42,500 nucleotides of DNA from Glandiceps talaboti (lineage: Eukaryota; Hemichordata; Enteropneusta; Spengelidae), in the NCBI RefSeq assembly GCF_964340395.1, contig NC_135567.1:11809484-11851983 (forward strand), given 5' to 3'. Positions 21,466-34,868 of this stretch are shown here, in pieces. Both the position numbers and the translations under genes were made by a program. Below the pieces are notes generated by a model. That model did not search any database. It saw only the letters and a list, made by a program, of their open reading frames with translations, and was not told the DNA's origin. Position 1 is the first letter of the stretch; the number at the start of each line of letters is the position of its first letter.

Positions 21466-24400
21466 AGGACACTGTGTAGTAAGAGGGGTGGGAGTTGTAG
21501 TGCACAACACTGTTCGGTGAGCGGGGGGCAGTTGTTGTAGTGCACGACACTACACAATGAGATGGGTAGATATTGTAGTGAATGACATTATATGGTAAGA
21601 GGGGCAGTTGTTGTAGTGCATGACACTGCATGGTGAGAGGGGTGGTTGTTGTAGTGTACGACACTGCATGGTGAGAGGGGTGGTTGTTGTAGTACATGAC
21701 AATGTATGGTGAGAGGGGTGATTGTTGTAGTGCTCTGCACTGCATGGTGAGAGGGGTGGTTGTTGTAGTTCATGACAATGTATGGTGAGAGGGGCAGTTG
21801 TTGTAGTGCATGACACTACATGGTGAGAGGGGTGGTTGTTGTAGTGCACGACAATGTATGGTGAGAGGGGCGGTTGTTATAGTGCATGACAATGTATGGT
21901 GAGAGGGGTGGTTGTTATAGTGCATGACAATGTATGGTGAGAGGGGTGGTTGTTGTAGTGCACGACACTGCATGGTGAGAGGGGTGGTTGTTGTAGTGTA
22001 TGACAATGTATGGTGAGAGGGGCAGTTGTTGTATTGCACGACACTGCATGGTGAGAGGGGTGGTTGTTGTAGTGTATGACAATGTATGGTGAGAGGGGCA
22101 GTTGTTGTATTGCACGACACTGCATGGTGAGAGGGGTGGTTGTTGTAGTGCATGACAATGTATGGTGAGAGGGGCAGTTGTTGTAGTGCACGACACTGCA
22201 TGGTGAGAGGGGTGGTTGTTGTAGTGTACGACACTGTAGGTGAGAGGGGTGGTTGTTGTAGTGCATGACAAAGTATGGTGAGAGGGGTGGTTGTTGTAGT
22301 GCATGACACTGCATGGTGAGAGGGGTGATTGTTGTAGTGTACGACACTGTATGGTGAGAGGGGTGGTTGTTGTAGTGCATGACAATGTATGCTGAGATGG
22401 GTGGTTGTTGTAGTGTACGACAATATATGGTGAGAGGGGTGGTTGTTGTGGTGCATGACAACATATAGTGAGAGGAGTGGTTGTTGTAGTGCATGGCACT
22501 GTACAGTGCGAGAGGTGGTTGTTGTAGTGCACGGCACTGTACGGTGAGAGGGGTGGTTGTTGTAGTGCATGGCACTGTACAGTGCGAGAGGTGGTTGTTG
22601 TAGTGCACGGCACTGTATAGTGAGAGGGATGGTTGTTGTAGTGCACGGCACTATATGGTGAGAGGGGTGGTTGTTGTAGTGCACAGCACTGTAAAGTGTG
22701 AGAGGTGGTTGTTGTAGTGCACGACACTGTATGGTGAGAGGGGTTGTTGTTGTAGTGCATGACAATGTATGCTGAGAGGGGTGGTTGTTGTAGTTTACGA
22801 CAATATATGATGAAAGGGGTGGTTGTTGTAGTGCATGACAACATATAGTGAGAGGGGTGGTTGTTGTAGTGTATGACAATATATGGTGAGAGCGACAGTT
22901 GTTGTATTGCACGACACTGCATGGTGAGAGGGGTGGTTGTTGTAGTGCATGACAATGTATGGTGAGAGGGGCAGTTGTTGTAGTGCACGACACTGCATGG
23001 TGAGAGGGGTGGTTGTTGTAGTGTACGACACTGTATGGTGAGAGGGGTGGTTATTGTAGTGCATGACAAAGTATGGTGAGAGGGTGATTGTTGTAGTGCA
23101 CGACACTGCATGGTGAGAGGGGTGATTGTTGTAGTGTACGACACTGTATGGTGAGAGGGGTGGTTGTTGTAGTGCATGACAATGTATGCTGAGAGGGGTG
23201 GTTGTTGTAGTGCATGACAATGTATGCTGAGAGGGGTGGTTGTTGTAGTGCATGTCAATGTATGCTGAGAGGGGTGGTTGTTGTAGTGCATGACAACATA
23301 TAGTGAGAGGGGTGGTTGTTGTAGTGCATGGCACTGTACAGTGCGAGAGGTGGTTGTTGTAGTGCACGGCACTGTACGGTGAGAGGGGTGGTTGTTGTAG
23401 TGCATGGCACTGTACAGTGCGAGAGGTGGTTGTTGTAGTGCACGGCACTGTATAGTGAGAGGGGTGGTTGTTGTAGTACACGGCACTGTATAGTGCGAGA
23501 TGTGGTTGTTGTAGTGCACGGCACTATATGGTGAGAGGGGTGGTTGTTGTAGTGCACGGCACTGTACAGTGTGAGAGGTGGTTGTTGTAGTGCACGATAC
23601 TGCATGGTGAGAGGGGTGATTGTTGTAGTGTACGACACTGTGTGGTGAGAGGGGTGATTGTTGTAGTGCATGACAATGTATGCTGAGAGGGGTGGTTGTT
23701 GTAGTGTACGACAATATATGATGAGAGGGGTGGTTGTTGTAGTGCATGACAACATATAGTGAGAGGGGTGGTTGTTGTAGTGTATGACAATGTATGGTGA
23801 GAGGGGCAATTGTTGTATTGCACGACACTGCATGGTGAGAGGGGTGGTTGTTGTAGTGCATGACAATGTATGGTGAGAGGGGCAGTTGTTGTAGTGCACG
23901 ACACTGCATGGTGAGAGGGGTGGTTTTTGTAGTATACGACACTGTATGGTGAGAGGCGTGGTTGTTATAGTGCATGACAAAGTATGGTGAGAGGGGTGGT
24001 TGTTGTAGTGCACGACACTGCATGGTGAGAGGGGTGATTGTTGTAGTGTACGACACTGTATGGTGAGAGGGGTTGTTGTTGTAGTGCATGACAATGTATG
24101 CTGAGAGGGGTGGTTGTTGTAGTGTACGACAGTATATGATGAAAGGGGTGGTTGTTGTAGTGCATGGCAACATATAGTGAGAGGGGTGGTTGTTGTAGTG
24201 TATGACAATGTATGGTGAGAGGGGCAGTTGTTGTATTGCACGACACTGCATGGTGAGAGGGGTGGTTGTTGTAATGCATTACAATGTATGGTGAGAGGGG
24301 CAGTTGTTGTAGTGCACGACACTGCATGGTGAGAGGGGTGGTTGTTGTAGTGTACGACACTGTATGGTGAGAGGGGTGGTTATTGTAGTGCATGACAAAG

Positions 24401-27400
24401 TATGGTGAGAGGGTGATTGTTGTAGTGCACGACACTGCATGGTGAGAGGGGTGATTGTTGTAGTGTACGACACTAAACGGTGAGAGGGGTTGTTATTGCA
24501 ATGCACGACACTGTACGGTGAGAGAGGTGGTTGTTGTATTGTACGACACTGTATGGTGAGAGGGGTGGTTGTTGTATTGCACGACACTGTACAGTGAGAG
24601 GAGTAGTTGTTGTATTGTACGACACTGTATGGTGAGAGGGGTGGTTGATGTAGTGCACGACACTGTACAGTGAGAGGGGTAGTTGTTGTAGTGTACGACA
24701 CTGTACAGTGAGAGGGGTAGTTGTTGTAGTGTACGACACTGTATGGTGAGAGGGGTGGTTGTTGTAGTGCACGACACTGTACAGTGAGAGGGGTGGTTGT
24801 TGTAGTGCACGACACTGTACAGTGAGAGGGGTAGTTGTTGTAGTGTACGACACTGTATGGTGAGAGGGGTGGTTGTTGTAGTGCACGACACTGTACAGTT
24901 AGAGGGGTAGTTGTTGTACTGTACGACAATGTATGGTGAGAGGGGTGGTTGATGTAGTGCACGACACTGTACAGTGAGAGGGGTAGTTGTTGTAGTGTAC
25001 GACACTGTATGGTGAGAGGGGTGGTTGTTGTAGTGCACGACACTGTACAGTGAGAGGGGTAGTTGTTGTAGTGTACGACACTGTATGGTGAGAGGGGTGG
25101 TTGTTGTAGTGCACGACACTAAACGGTGAGAGGGGTTGTTATTGCAATGCAAGACTCTGTACGGTGAGAGGGGTGGTTGTTGTATTGTACGACACTGTAT
25201 GGTGAGAGGGGTGGTTGATATAGTGCACGACACTGTACAGTGAGAGGGGTAGTTGTTGTAGTGTACGACACTGTATTGTGAGAGGGGTGGTTGTTGTAGT
25301 GCACGACACTAAACGGTGAGAGGGGTGGTTATTGCAATGCAAGACACTGTACGGTGAGAGGGGTGGTTGTTGTATTGTACGACACTGTATGGTGAGAGGG
25401 GTGGTTGTTGTAGTGTACGACACTGTACAGTGAGAGGGGTGGTTGATGTAGTGTACGACACTGTATGGTGAGAGGGGTGGTTGTTGTAGTGCACGACACT
25501 ATACGGTGAGACGGGTGGTTATTGCAATGCAAGACACTGTACGGTGAGAGGGGTGGTTGTTGTATTGTACGACACTGTATGGTGAGAGGGGTGGTTGATG
25601 TAGTGCACGACACTGTACAGTGAGAGGGGTAGTTGTTGTAGTGTACGACACTGTATGGTGAGAGGGGTGGTTGTTGTAGTGCACGACACTAAACGGTGAG
25701 AGGGGTTGTTATTGCAATGCACGACACTGTACGGTGAGAGGGGTGGTTATTGTATTGTACGACACTGTATGGTGAGAGGGGTGGGTGATGTAGTGCACGA
25801 CACTGTACAGTGAGAGGGGTAGTTGTTGTAGTGTACAACACTGTATGGTGAGAGGGGTGGGTGATGTAGTGCACGACACTGTACAGTGAGAGGGGTAGTT
25901 GTTGTAGTGTACGATACTGTATGGTGAGAGGGGTGGTTGATGTAGTGCACGACACTGTACAGTGAGAGGGGTAGTTGTTGTAGTGTACGACACTGTATGG
26001 TGAGAGGGGTGGTTGTTATATAGTGCACGACACTAAACGGTGAGAGGGGAGGTTATTGCAATGCACGACACTGTACGGTGAGAGGGGTGGTTGTTGTAGT
26101 GCACGACACTGTACAGCGAGAGGAGTAGTTGTTGTAGTGTACAACACTGTATGGTGAGAGGGGTGGGTGATGTAGTGCACGACACTGTACAGTGAGAGGG
26201 GTGGTTATTGCAATGCACGACACTGTACGGTGAGAAGGGTGGTTGTTGTAGTGTACGACACAGTACGGTGAGAGGGGTGGTTGTTGTAGTGTACGACACT
26301 AAACGGTGAGAGGGGTGGTTATTGCAATGCACGACACTGTACGGTGAGAGGGGTGGTTGTTGTAGTGTACGACACTACAGCGAGAGTGACAGTTGTTGTA
26401 GTGCAGTTCAACAAAAATCAAGCATTTGGATGGTTGTTGTAGTGCAAAACACTGTGGTGAGAGGGGTGGTTGTTGTAGTGCACAATATTGTATGGTGAGA
26501 GGGGTGGTTTTTGTAGTGCTCGACACAGTGCAGTGAGAGGGGCGGTTGTTGTAGTGCACGACACTCTACCATGAGAGGATATTTGTTGCAGTGCAAGACA
26601 CTGTATGGTGAGAGGAGTGGTTGTTGTAGTGCACGACCCTGTATGGTGAGAGGGTTGGTTGATGTAGTGCACGGCACTGTATAGTTAAAGGGGTGGTTAC
26701 TGTAGTGCACGACAGTATGCTGAGAGGGTTGGTTGTTGTAGTGCACAGCACTGTATGGTGGGAGTTTTGGTTGTTGTAGTGCACACCACTGTACAGTGAA
26801 AGGGGTGGTTATTGTAGTGCACGATACTGTATGGTGAGAGGGTTGGTTGATGTAGTGCACGGCACTGTATGGTGAGAGGTGTGGTTGTTGCAATGCACGA
26901 CACTGTGGAGTGAAAGGGGTGGTTATTGTAGTGCACGACAGTATGGTGAGAGGGGTGGCTGTTGTAGTGCACGGCACTGTGTGGTGAGAGGGGTGATTGT
27001 TCTAGTGTAAGACACTGTACCATGAGAGGGTTAGTTGATGTAGTGCACAGCACTGTATGGTGAGAGGTGTGATTGTTGTAGTGCACGACACTGTACAGTG
27101 AAAGGGATTGTCATTGTAGTGCACGACACTGTACGGTGAGAGGGGTGGTTGTTGTAGTGTATAACACTGTACGGTGAGAGTAGTGGCTGTTGTAGTGCAC
27201 GATGCTGTAATGTGAGAGGGGTGGTTGTTGTAATGCACAACACTGTATCGTGAGAGGGGTGGTTGGTGTAGTGCTCGACACTGTATGGTGAGAGGGGTGA
27301 TTGTTGTAGTGCACAGCATTGTATGATGAGAGGGGTGGTTGTTGTAATGCACAATATTGTATGGTGAGAGGGGTGGTTTTTATAGTGCTTGTCACTGTAC

Positions 27401-27466
27401 GGTGAGAGGGGTGGTTGTTGTAGTGCACGACACTGTACGGTTAGAGGGGCAGTTGTTGTAGTGGTC
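21466..27466 (+). repeat. 38-bp minisatellite, array 2 (6 kb, with higher-order structure)
   Basis: About 158 copies of the same 38-bp monomer, the most homogeneous of the three arrays. In its right half a variant monomer (AAACGG or ATACGG ... TTATTGCAATGC) starts at 25121, 25311, 25501 and 25691, exactly 190 bp (five monomers) apart, and recurs at 24475, 26035 and 26301. In the left half a variant with AACATATAG recurs at 22460, 22840, 23295, 23751 and 24169, spaced by 10, 12, 12 and 11 monomers. This shows local amplification of blocks. The start and end borders match those of array 3 and array 1 respectively. A short non-repeat interruption with GTTCAACAAAAATCAAGC lies at about 26406-26430. 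Confidence 0.98.
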
Positions 27467-30400
27467 GAAACGCATAGTCATCGTAGAAAGTTTGAATGGT
27501 AAATTTTTTTGTTTTTTTAAAAGAGTTGGCTTCTCACCACAGAAAATACTCATCAGTTACTATCCACTGTATCTACCAGTGGGCACGTTTGCTCAGCTAG
27601 TCAGAGCACTCTGACTATTGTTTAGGGGACATGGGTTCAATTCCTACATGTGTCAATTTTTTTTCCTGACGTACAATACATTCTAGTCATCAATGACTTT
27701 ATAAATAAAATATTGCTATCAAAAAATGCTGCCTTCGACTTGCTCATATGATACAATGATGCTATGAGATTGATTATTTCAAACTGTTTGTCGAAGCAAT
27801 CCCCGAGATCTAATAAACTCCCCTGGCTATGTAGAAAAAAGTTTTGGGCAAATATTGCGAGATGACATTTGGATTGTTTACTAGTCCAGTCCAACTGAGC
27901 TGGCAAAATTGTGTTTGAATGACGACGTCACTGTCATGTATATAGCTGCTAGTCTCAGAACAACAGTTTGCTCGTTTGGATGTGTGAGATACACACTAAG
28001 AGTACGCATGCTAAAATAAACTGGTCCCTGGACGGGGTCAATACAAGGTGAAATAAAGTATATTATGTATTACCGGTATCAAACTAGGATTATAATCTCA
28101 AATTCTAACTGAAAGATAATTCGTATTGATGTACGATTATTTCTATATTCGTGCTCTGGAATACAACTTAATAAGTACCGATCTGAAACCATTTAATCTG
28201 ATTTTTTTATCATTTCTTCAAAGACCTCATACAAGTAAGGTGTAACTGTTACAATAGAATTTTGTGTAAAAAGTGATTCAAACATCTTAATATCCTAAAC
28301 TAGTGGGCTAATTGAACTGACATGTGTTGTGTAGGTGTGTGGGGATGAGCAGATATACGTTTGACTTTGTCATTAATATGCAAATGAAGTCTAAACATAT
28401 ATTTTTTGGTAAAAATCTTTCAAAACTCCTCTGTTCCAAAACTACTGTACCAATTTAGTTGAAATGAGTTTTGTAAGTGTCTTGTCATATGCAGATATAA
28501 GTCTATTCGAGACAAATTGACTGGGTCATTAGGATAGAACTTAGAATTGTTTTTAGTAAAAAAAATTAAGATATTTTTTCTCCAATATTACGTGGCCAAT
28601 TTAATTGAATTTCTTGTGTAGCTGTTTTGGGATGAGCAGATTATTTTATTTTAAGGAGAAGTTCATAAGTTATTATTCTGAAAATAAGGGGTATAAAAAT
28701 TGACAGGTCCGTAGACGACAGAGGAGAGCTAACTCAAACGCATGCAAGTCAATTTGAATTTTAAATTTTAATTTAAACTGATTCATGTATATTTTGTAAA
28801 GATTAGATTTCAGTTTGTAACTGCCAGACATACACGTATGCATTAACTTACACTCAAATACTGCGCTAACGTTAAAATTTGAGCTACTGTATGTCACTCG
28901 ACTTATGTTGGGATCCGAGTTTCAAGGTTTCCAAAGACAACGAGTGGGAGATTGCTTGTCAAGTATAAAACTAATAAACCAGGTTGTTTCTAGGTAGGTC
29001 AGACAAATATTTCCATTTACGCATGCGTAAATAGTCATTTGATAGGAACGTAGACGACAGAGGAGAGCAAGCTAACACACACACGCATGCGTAGTCAAAC
29101 GAATTAACCTGTGCACTAGTTACCCAGACATGGATCATGTTGATGTATGTATCATAATTTCGTGGCCAATCAAAGCATTCCTTTGATAAATCAGACTTAC
29201 AGTATAGCCACATACAAAATGTCAAATCGCACAAATTATATGTTTTATGTGAACTTCTTCACAGCAGATAATTTAATGAGGGTTGGCGACACATTATGGT
29301 ATCTACCACAATTTTTTTACCTTGCATAGTGATAATTGATAATAATATATATAACGATATAGTTATCGGTGTACCAAGTTAGAACTTTAAGGAACTGGTC
29401 TATGATAATGTTAATAATGTTAAGAAAATAACTAAATAAAATGAATTCAAATGTATTTTGAATGTGTTGGCGTATAAGTACAATTATTTGTTTATCATCT
29501 AATGTCGTTATTTTAATTGTACACGTTTATAAACTCCTCGAATCTAAATGTGTAATATGTTTGGACCTCTTGACTTGTTGGCGTGGACAAATCCTTTTTA
29601 CTTTTTTCTAAAAATGAACTGCAAAACGCAAAAAGACATCCTCGGAATAATCCCATGAAGAAATAATTCCCAAACTGGGCATACGTGTCGCAATACTATT
29701 ACTAAGGAAGAGGACAGCTACATCCACGCATGCGTCCTAGTCAAATCTCAAACTGAACTCCTTCCCCATCCCACCCTTCACCTACTACAATTTTACAATT
29801 GAAAGCAGCTGAGTAATAAGTTGGGGAACTTTGTTGAAGTCGTTTCACCTGAGTGTACAAAGTGAAACTGTTTTTTCTTTAACTCTTTTCTGACAACTTT
29901 TACAGTGTTAAGGAATGGTTTTGTATTTAATTTCCAAATCTGCTTTCCTGCTCGGACTAAACATTTAAGGTTTGTTTTTTAATTGAAATGACGTAACCGA
30001 CCAAAGAAAAATATTCGCGAGGCGAGATATTTTATCGGTTAAAAACTCCATTTACAATATTCCATAATACATGCACAGCGATCAGTTTACAGAGTGTCAT
30101 TTTTTTAGCTTTATGTGGTCTCAGTCGGATGTAAAACGCGTAGCCTTGAGAAATTAAGCATCGCTGTGTTGATACCTCATTAGCTATAAACACCTGGTGC
30201 AAAACTAATTAATCAATGCATTATCTAAACAGAGATGGGACGCAACTCGACGATAGATAAAACTACATCTCATTACCGGACACATTAAAACGCAAAACGG
30301 TACGTAATGTCAGAAGGTCAAACAACCCCTGTCTAGTTAAAGTGTATTACTTCACGAAGACTTAAATGATAATTATTGATATTGTGACTGTCCCACCTAC

Positions 30401-31039
30401 CATGTATGCCCAACATTTACTTGACTAGTCTGGAATTTAACTCATGACGTCAACTTCAACTTTGGTAGCTTTTTATTTGATGGAGCTGTTATACGATTCT
30501 GTGTACTAGTAACGTATATACAGATAAAAGTAATTGGATATTGAATGGTTTCTCTCAAAAAGATGTTCGCCACAGTATTATTTATCAATATATTGGCTTT
30601 AATATCTTCAGATATAGATAAAACTACAAGTCTCTATTTTATCAAATCCTGCTAACGATTTCTACACGTAATACAGTAAATGCTGGTTTAACGTGTTTTG
30701 ATTTATAATAATAATAATAATGGCGTTAGACTAAACCAGTAATGTTTGCCAACTTTACCTTCTTGACTTTACATTTCTGTAAAATGTAATGAAATTCAGT
30801 TCAAGCCTGAAATCAAGCCTTTTTCGATTTTTATTTCTTGGGGAGATTAGATTTTGTTCAGATAGTGTTATTTTCTAAGCTTCAATCGATCTTTTTGTGC
30901 TTCCAGAGTGTAAATATAGTTTGTTATAGATACTATTTTGGTGTCAAGTATGCTATATATTGGGCAGGACACAATGACACTGTGGTAAATGTTTGTTGTT
31001 AGTTGTAGCTCCTGTTACAATCAATCGATCGATATACAG
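27467..31039. repeat. 3.5-kb non-coding unit B of the triplicated locus
   Basis: Near-identical copy of unit A, in the same orientation and with the same borders. It keeps the GTTGGGATCCGAG segment (28907-28919) that A has lost and that C also has. ACGCATGCGT palindromes lie at 29019, 29083 and 29726. The first one of unit A is decayed here (ACGCATGCTA near 28004). A TGACGTCA lies at 30445-30452. Substitutions relative to A are scattered, with single-base insertions in A and T runs, as in non-coding DNA without strong constraint. No open frame is shared as a gene. Confidence 0.9.
27582..27654 (+). ncRNA. tRNA-like sequence in unit B (tRNA-derived / SINE-like)
   Basis: The best preserved of the three copies. 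GGCACGT (27582-27588) pairs with ATGTGTC (27648-27654) at all seven positions, two of them G-T. The D stem is GCTC/GAGC. The B box GGGTTCAATTCC is closer to the tRNA consensus than in unit A and restores the first pair of the T stem. The anticodon arm is again weak. Pol III transcription is possible from the boxes but not shown; no run of T long enough for certain termination follows directly, although TTTTTTTT occurs about 4 nt downstream (27656-27664). Confidence 0.58.
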
Positions 31040-34000
31040 GACACTGTATAGTGAGAATGGTGGTAGTTGTAGTGCAAGACACTGTTCGGTTAGGGGGAGG
31101 GCAGTTGTTGTAGTGCACGACACTGCACGGTGAGAGGGGCAGATGTTGTAGTGAATTACACTGTATAGTGAGAGGGGTAGTTGATGTAGTTCACAGCACT
31201 GAATGATGAGAGGGGTGGTTGATGTATTGCAAGGCACTGTATGGTGAGAGGGGTGGTTGTTGTAGTGCATGACACTGTATGGTGAGAGGGGTGGTTGTTG
31301 TAGTGCACGGCACTGTAGGGTGAGATGGGTGATTGTTGTAGTGCACAAAACTGTATGGTGTGAGGGATAGTTGTTGAAGTCCACGGCACTATACAGTGAG
31401 AGGGGTGGTTGTTGTAGTACACGACAGTGTATGGTGAGAGGTGTGGCTGTTGTAGTGCACTGCACTGTACGGTGAAAGGGGTTGTTGTTGTAGTGCACGA
31501 CAGTGTACGGTGAGAGGCGTGGTTTTTGTAGAGCACAAGACTACATGGTGAGAGGGGCATTTGTTTTAGTGCATGACAATGATTAGAGGGGAGGATGTTG
31601 TAGTGCACGACACTGTATGGTGAGAGAGGTTATTGATGTAGTGCACAACACTGTATGATGAGAGGGTTCATTGTTGTAGTGCACGACACTATACAGTGAA
31701 AGGGATTGTTATTGTAGTGCACGACACTATAAGCTAAGTGGGGTGATTGTTGTAGTGCATAGCACTGTATGGTGAGAGGGGTGGTTCTTGTAGTATACAA
31801 CACTGTATGGTGAGAGGGGTGGCTGCTGTAATGCACGACTGTGTATGGTGGGAGGGAAGGTTTTTTTAGTGCTTGAAACTACGGGGAGAGGGGTGGATGT
31901 TTTAGTGAACAACACTGCATGATGAGAGGGTGGTTGTCGTAGTGCACAACACTGTATGGTGAGGGTGTTAGGTGTTTTAGTGCAAGGCACTACATACGGT
32001 AATAGGGGTGGTTGTTGTAGTACACAACACTGTATGGTGAGAGGGGTGGTTGTTGTAGTGCACAACACTGAATTGTGAGAGGGGTAGTTGTTGTAGTGCA
32101 AGGCACTGAACTGTGATATGGGTGGTTATTGTAGTTCACGACACTCTATGGTGAGTGGGGTGGTTCTTTTAGTGCTCGGCACTGTATGGTGAGAGGGGTG
32201 GTTGTTGTAGTACACGACAGTGTATGGTGTGATGTGTGGCTGTTGTAGTGCACAACAGTGTACAGTGAGAGGGATGGTTGTTGTTGTGCACATCACTGTA
32301 AGATGAGAGGGGTGGTTGTTGTAGTGTACGACACTGTATGGTGAGAGGGTGGTTGATGTTTTGCATGACACTGTAAGGTGAGAGGAATAGTTATTGTAGT
32401 GCACAACACTATGGTGAGAGGGGTAGTTGTTGTAGTGCACAACACTGTATGGTGAGAGGGGTAGTTGTTGTTAGTGCAATGCACTGTACGGTGATAGGGG
32501 TGGTTGCTGTAGTGCACAACACTGTATGGTGAGAGGGGTAGTTGTTGTTAGTGTAAGGCACTACATACGGTAATAGGGGTGGTTGTTGTAGTGCACGGCA
32601 CTGTACGGTGAGAGGGGTGGTTGTTGTAGTGCACAACACTGTATTGTGAGAGGGGTAGTTGTTGTATTGCAAGGCACTGAACGGTGATAGGGGTGGTTAT
32701 TGTAGTTCACGACACTCTATGGTGAGTGGGGTGGTTCTTTTAGTGATCGGCACTGTATGGTGAGAGGGGTGGTTCTTGTAGTACACGACAGTGTATGGTG
32801 TGATGGGTGGCTGTTGTAGTGCACGACAGTGTACAGTGAGGGATGGTTGTTGTAGAGCACAACACTACATGGTGAGAGGGGCAGTTGTTTTAGTGCATGA
32901 CACTGAATGGTTAGAGGGTGGTTGTTGTAGTGCACGAGACTGTATGGTGACAGGGGTTGTTGATGTAGTGCACAGCACTGTATGATGAGAGTCTAGAGTT
33001 GGTTGTATACTATACAGTGAAAGGGATGGTTATTATTGTGCAAGACACCATAAGGTAAGTGGGGTGGTTGTTGTAGTGCATGGCACTGTATGGTGATAGG
33101 GGTGGTTTTTATAGTGCATGGCACTGTACGGTGAGAGGGGTGGTTCTTGTAATATACAACACTGTATGGTGAGAGGGGTGGCTGTTGTAATGCACGACTG
33201 CGTATGGTGAGGGGGGGAGGTTTTTTTTAGTGCTTGAAACTATGGGGAGAGGGGTGGATGTTTTAGTGCACAACTCTGTATGATAAGAGGGATAGTTGTT
33301 ATAGAGCACAACACTGTATGGTGAGAAGGAGGGTTGGTTGTTGTTGTTGTTGTGCACGGCACTGTACAGTGAGAGGGGTAGTTGTTGTAGTGCACGGTAC
33401 TGTATGGTAAGAGAGGTGGTTGTTGTAGTGTACAACACTGTATGGTGAGAGGGGTGGTTGATGTATTGCATTACACTGTAGGGTCAGAGGAATAGTTGTT
33501 TTAGTGCACAACACTGTATGATGAGAGGGGTGGTTGTTGTAGTGCACAATACTGAATGGTGAGAGGGGTGGTTGTTGTAGTGTACGACACTGTATGGTGA
33601 GAGGGGTAGATGTTTGTTGTATTGCACATCACTGTGTGGTGAGATGGGTAGTTGTTGTAGTGCACAACACTGTATGGTGAGAGGGGTAGTTGTTGTAGTG
33701 CAAGGCACTGAATGGTGATAGGGGTGGTTGTTTTAGTGCACAACACTGTGTGATGAGAGGGGCAGTTGTTGTAGTGCATGATACTGTACGGTGAAAGGGG
33801 TTGTTGTTATTGTTCACAGCACTGTACAGTAAGAGGAGTGGTTGTTGTAGTGTACAACACTGTATGGTGAAAGGGGTCGTTGTTTTAGTGCACAACACTA
33901 TGATTAGAGGGGTAGTTGTCGTAGTGCATGACAGTGTATGGTAAAAGGGGTGGATGTTGTAGTGTACAACACTTTACTGTGAGAGGGGTGGTTGTTGTAG

Positions 34001-34786
34001 TGTAGTGCACTGCACTGCATGGTGAGAGTGGTGGTTGTTGTAGTGGACTACACTGTATTGTGAGAGGGATGGTGGCTGTAGTGCACAACAGTGTACACTG
34101 GGTGGGGTGGTTGTTGTAGAGCACACTACTACATGCTGAGAGGGGCAGTTGTTTTAGTGCATGACACTGAATGGCGAGAGGGGTGGTTGTTGTAGTACAC
34201 GACACTGTACAGTCAAAGGGATGGTTCTTGTAGTGCATGACACTATAATAAGTAGGGTGGTTGTTGTAATGCAGGGCACTGTACGGTCAGAGGGGTGGTT
34301 GTTACAGTGCATGGCACTGTATGATGAGAGGGGTGGTTCTTGTAGTATACGACACAGTATGGTGAGAGCGAGGCTGTTGTAATGCACGACAGTGTATGGT
34401 GAGAGGGAAAGTTTTTGTAGTGCTTGAAACTACGGGGAGAGGGTTGGATGTTTTAGTGTACAACATTGTATGGTGAGAGGGGCAGTTGTTGTAGTTTATG
34501 ACACTACGGTGTGAGGGGTTGTTCTTGTAGTGTACGGCAATGTTCAATGAGAGGGTGGTTGTTGTATTGCACAGCACTGTATGGTGAGAGGGGTGGTTGT
34601 TGTAGTGTACGACACTCTATGGTAAGAGTGATCGTTGATGTATTGCACGACACTGTAGGATGAGAGGGATGGTTGTTGTAGTCCATCACACTGAATGGTG
34701 AGAGGGGCAGTTGTTGTAGTGCATGACAATGTATGGTGAGAGGGGCGGTTGTTGTATTGCACGAGACAGTACGGTGAGAGGATTGG
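31040..34786 (+). repeat. 38-bp minisatellite, array 3
   Basis: About 98 copies of the 38-bp monomer, more diverged than in array 2, with several length variants (for example TTGTTGTTAGTGCAA near 32470 and TTGTTGTTGTTGTTGTGCAC near 33340). The first monomers match the first monomers of array 2, so the duplication that made units A and B included the start of the array. Segments of several monomers recur with small changes (for example around 31990-32170 and 32570-32740), which shows block duplication. Minus-strand open frames are not genes. Confidence 0.97.
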
Positions 34787-34868
34787 TTTTCAAAAATGAG
34801 TGGGCTCCTTTCCTTCGCTTTGGGGAAAGAAAGTTCACATCAGAAATAATTCGCGGTATGTACCAGTT

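Noticed and set aside
21915-24251. 778-codon minus-strand open frame as a repeat protein gene
   Set aside because: It is the translation of the 38-bp minisatellite. The same peptide is open in all three minus frames, it lacks splice or promoter context, and it merely reflects a stop-free monomer.
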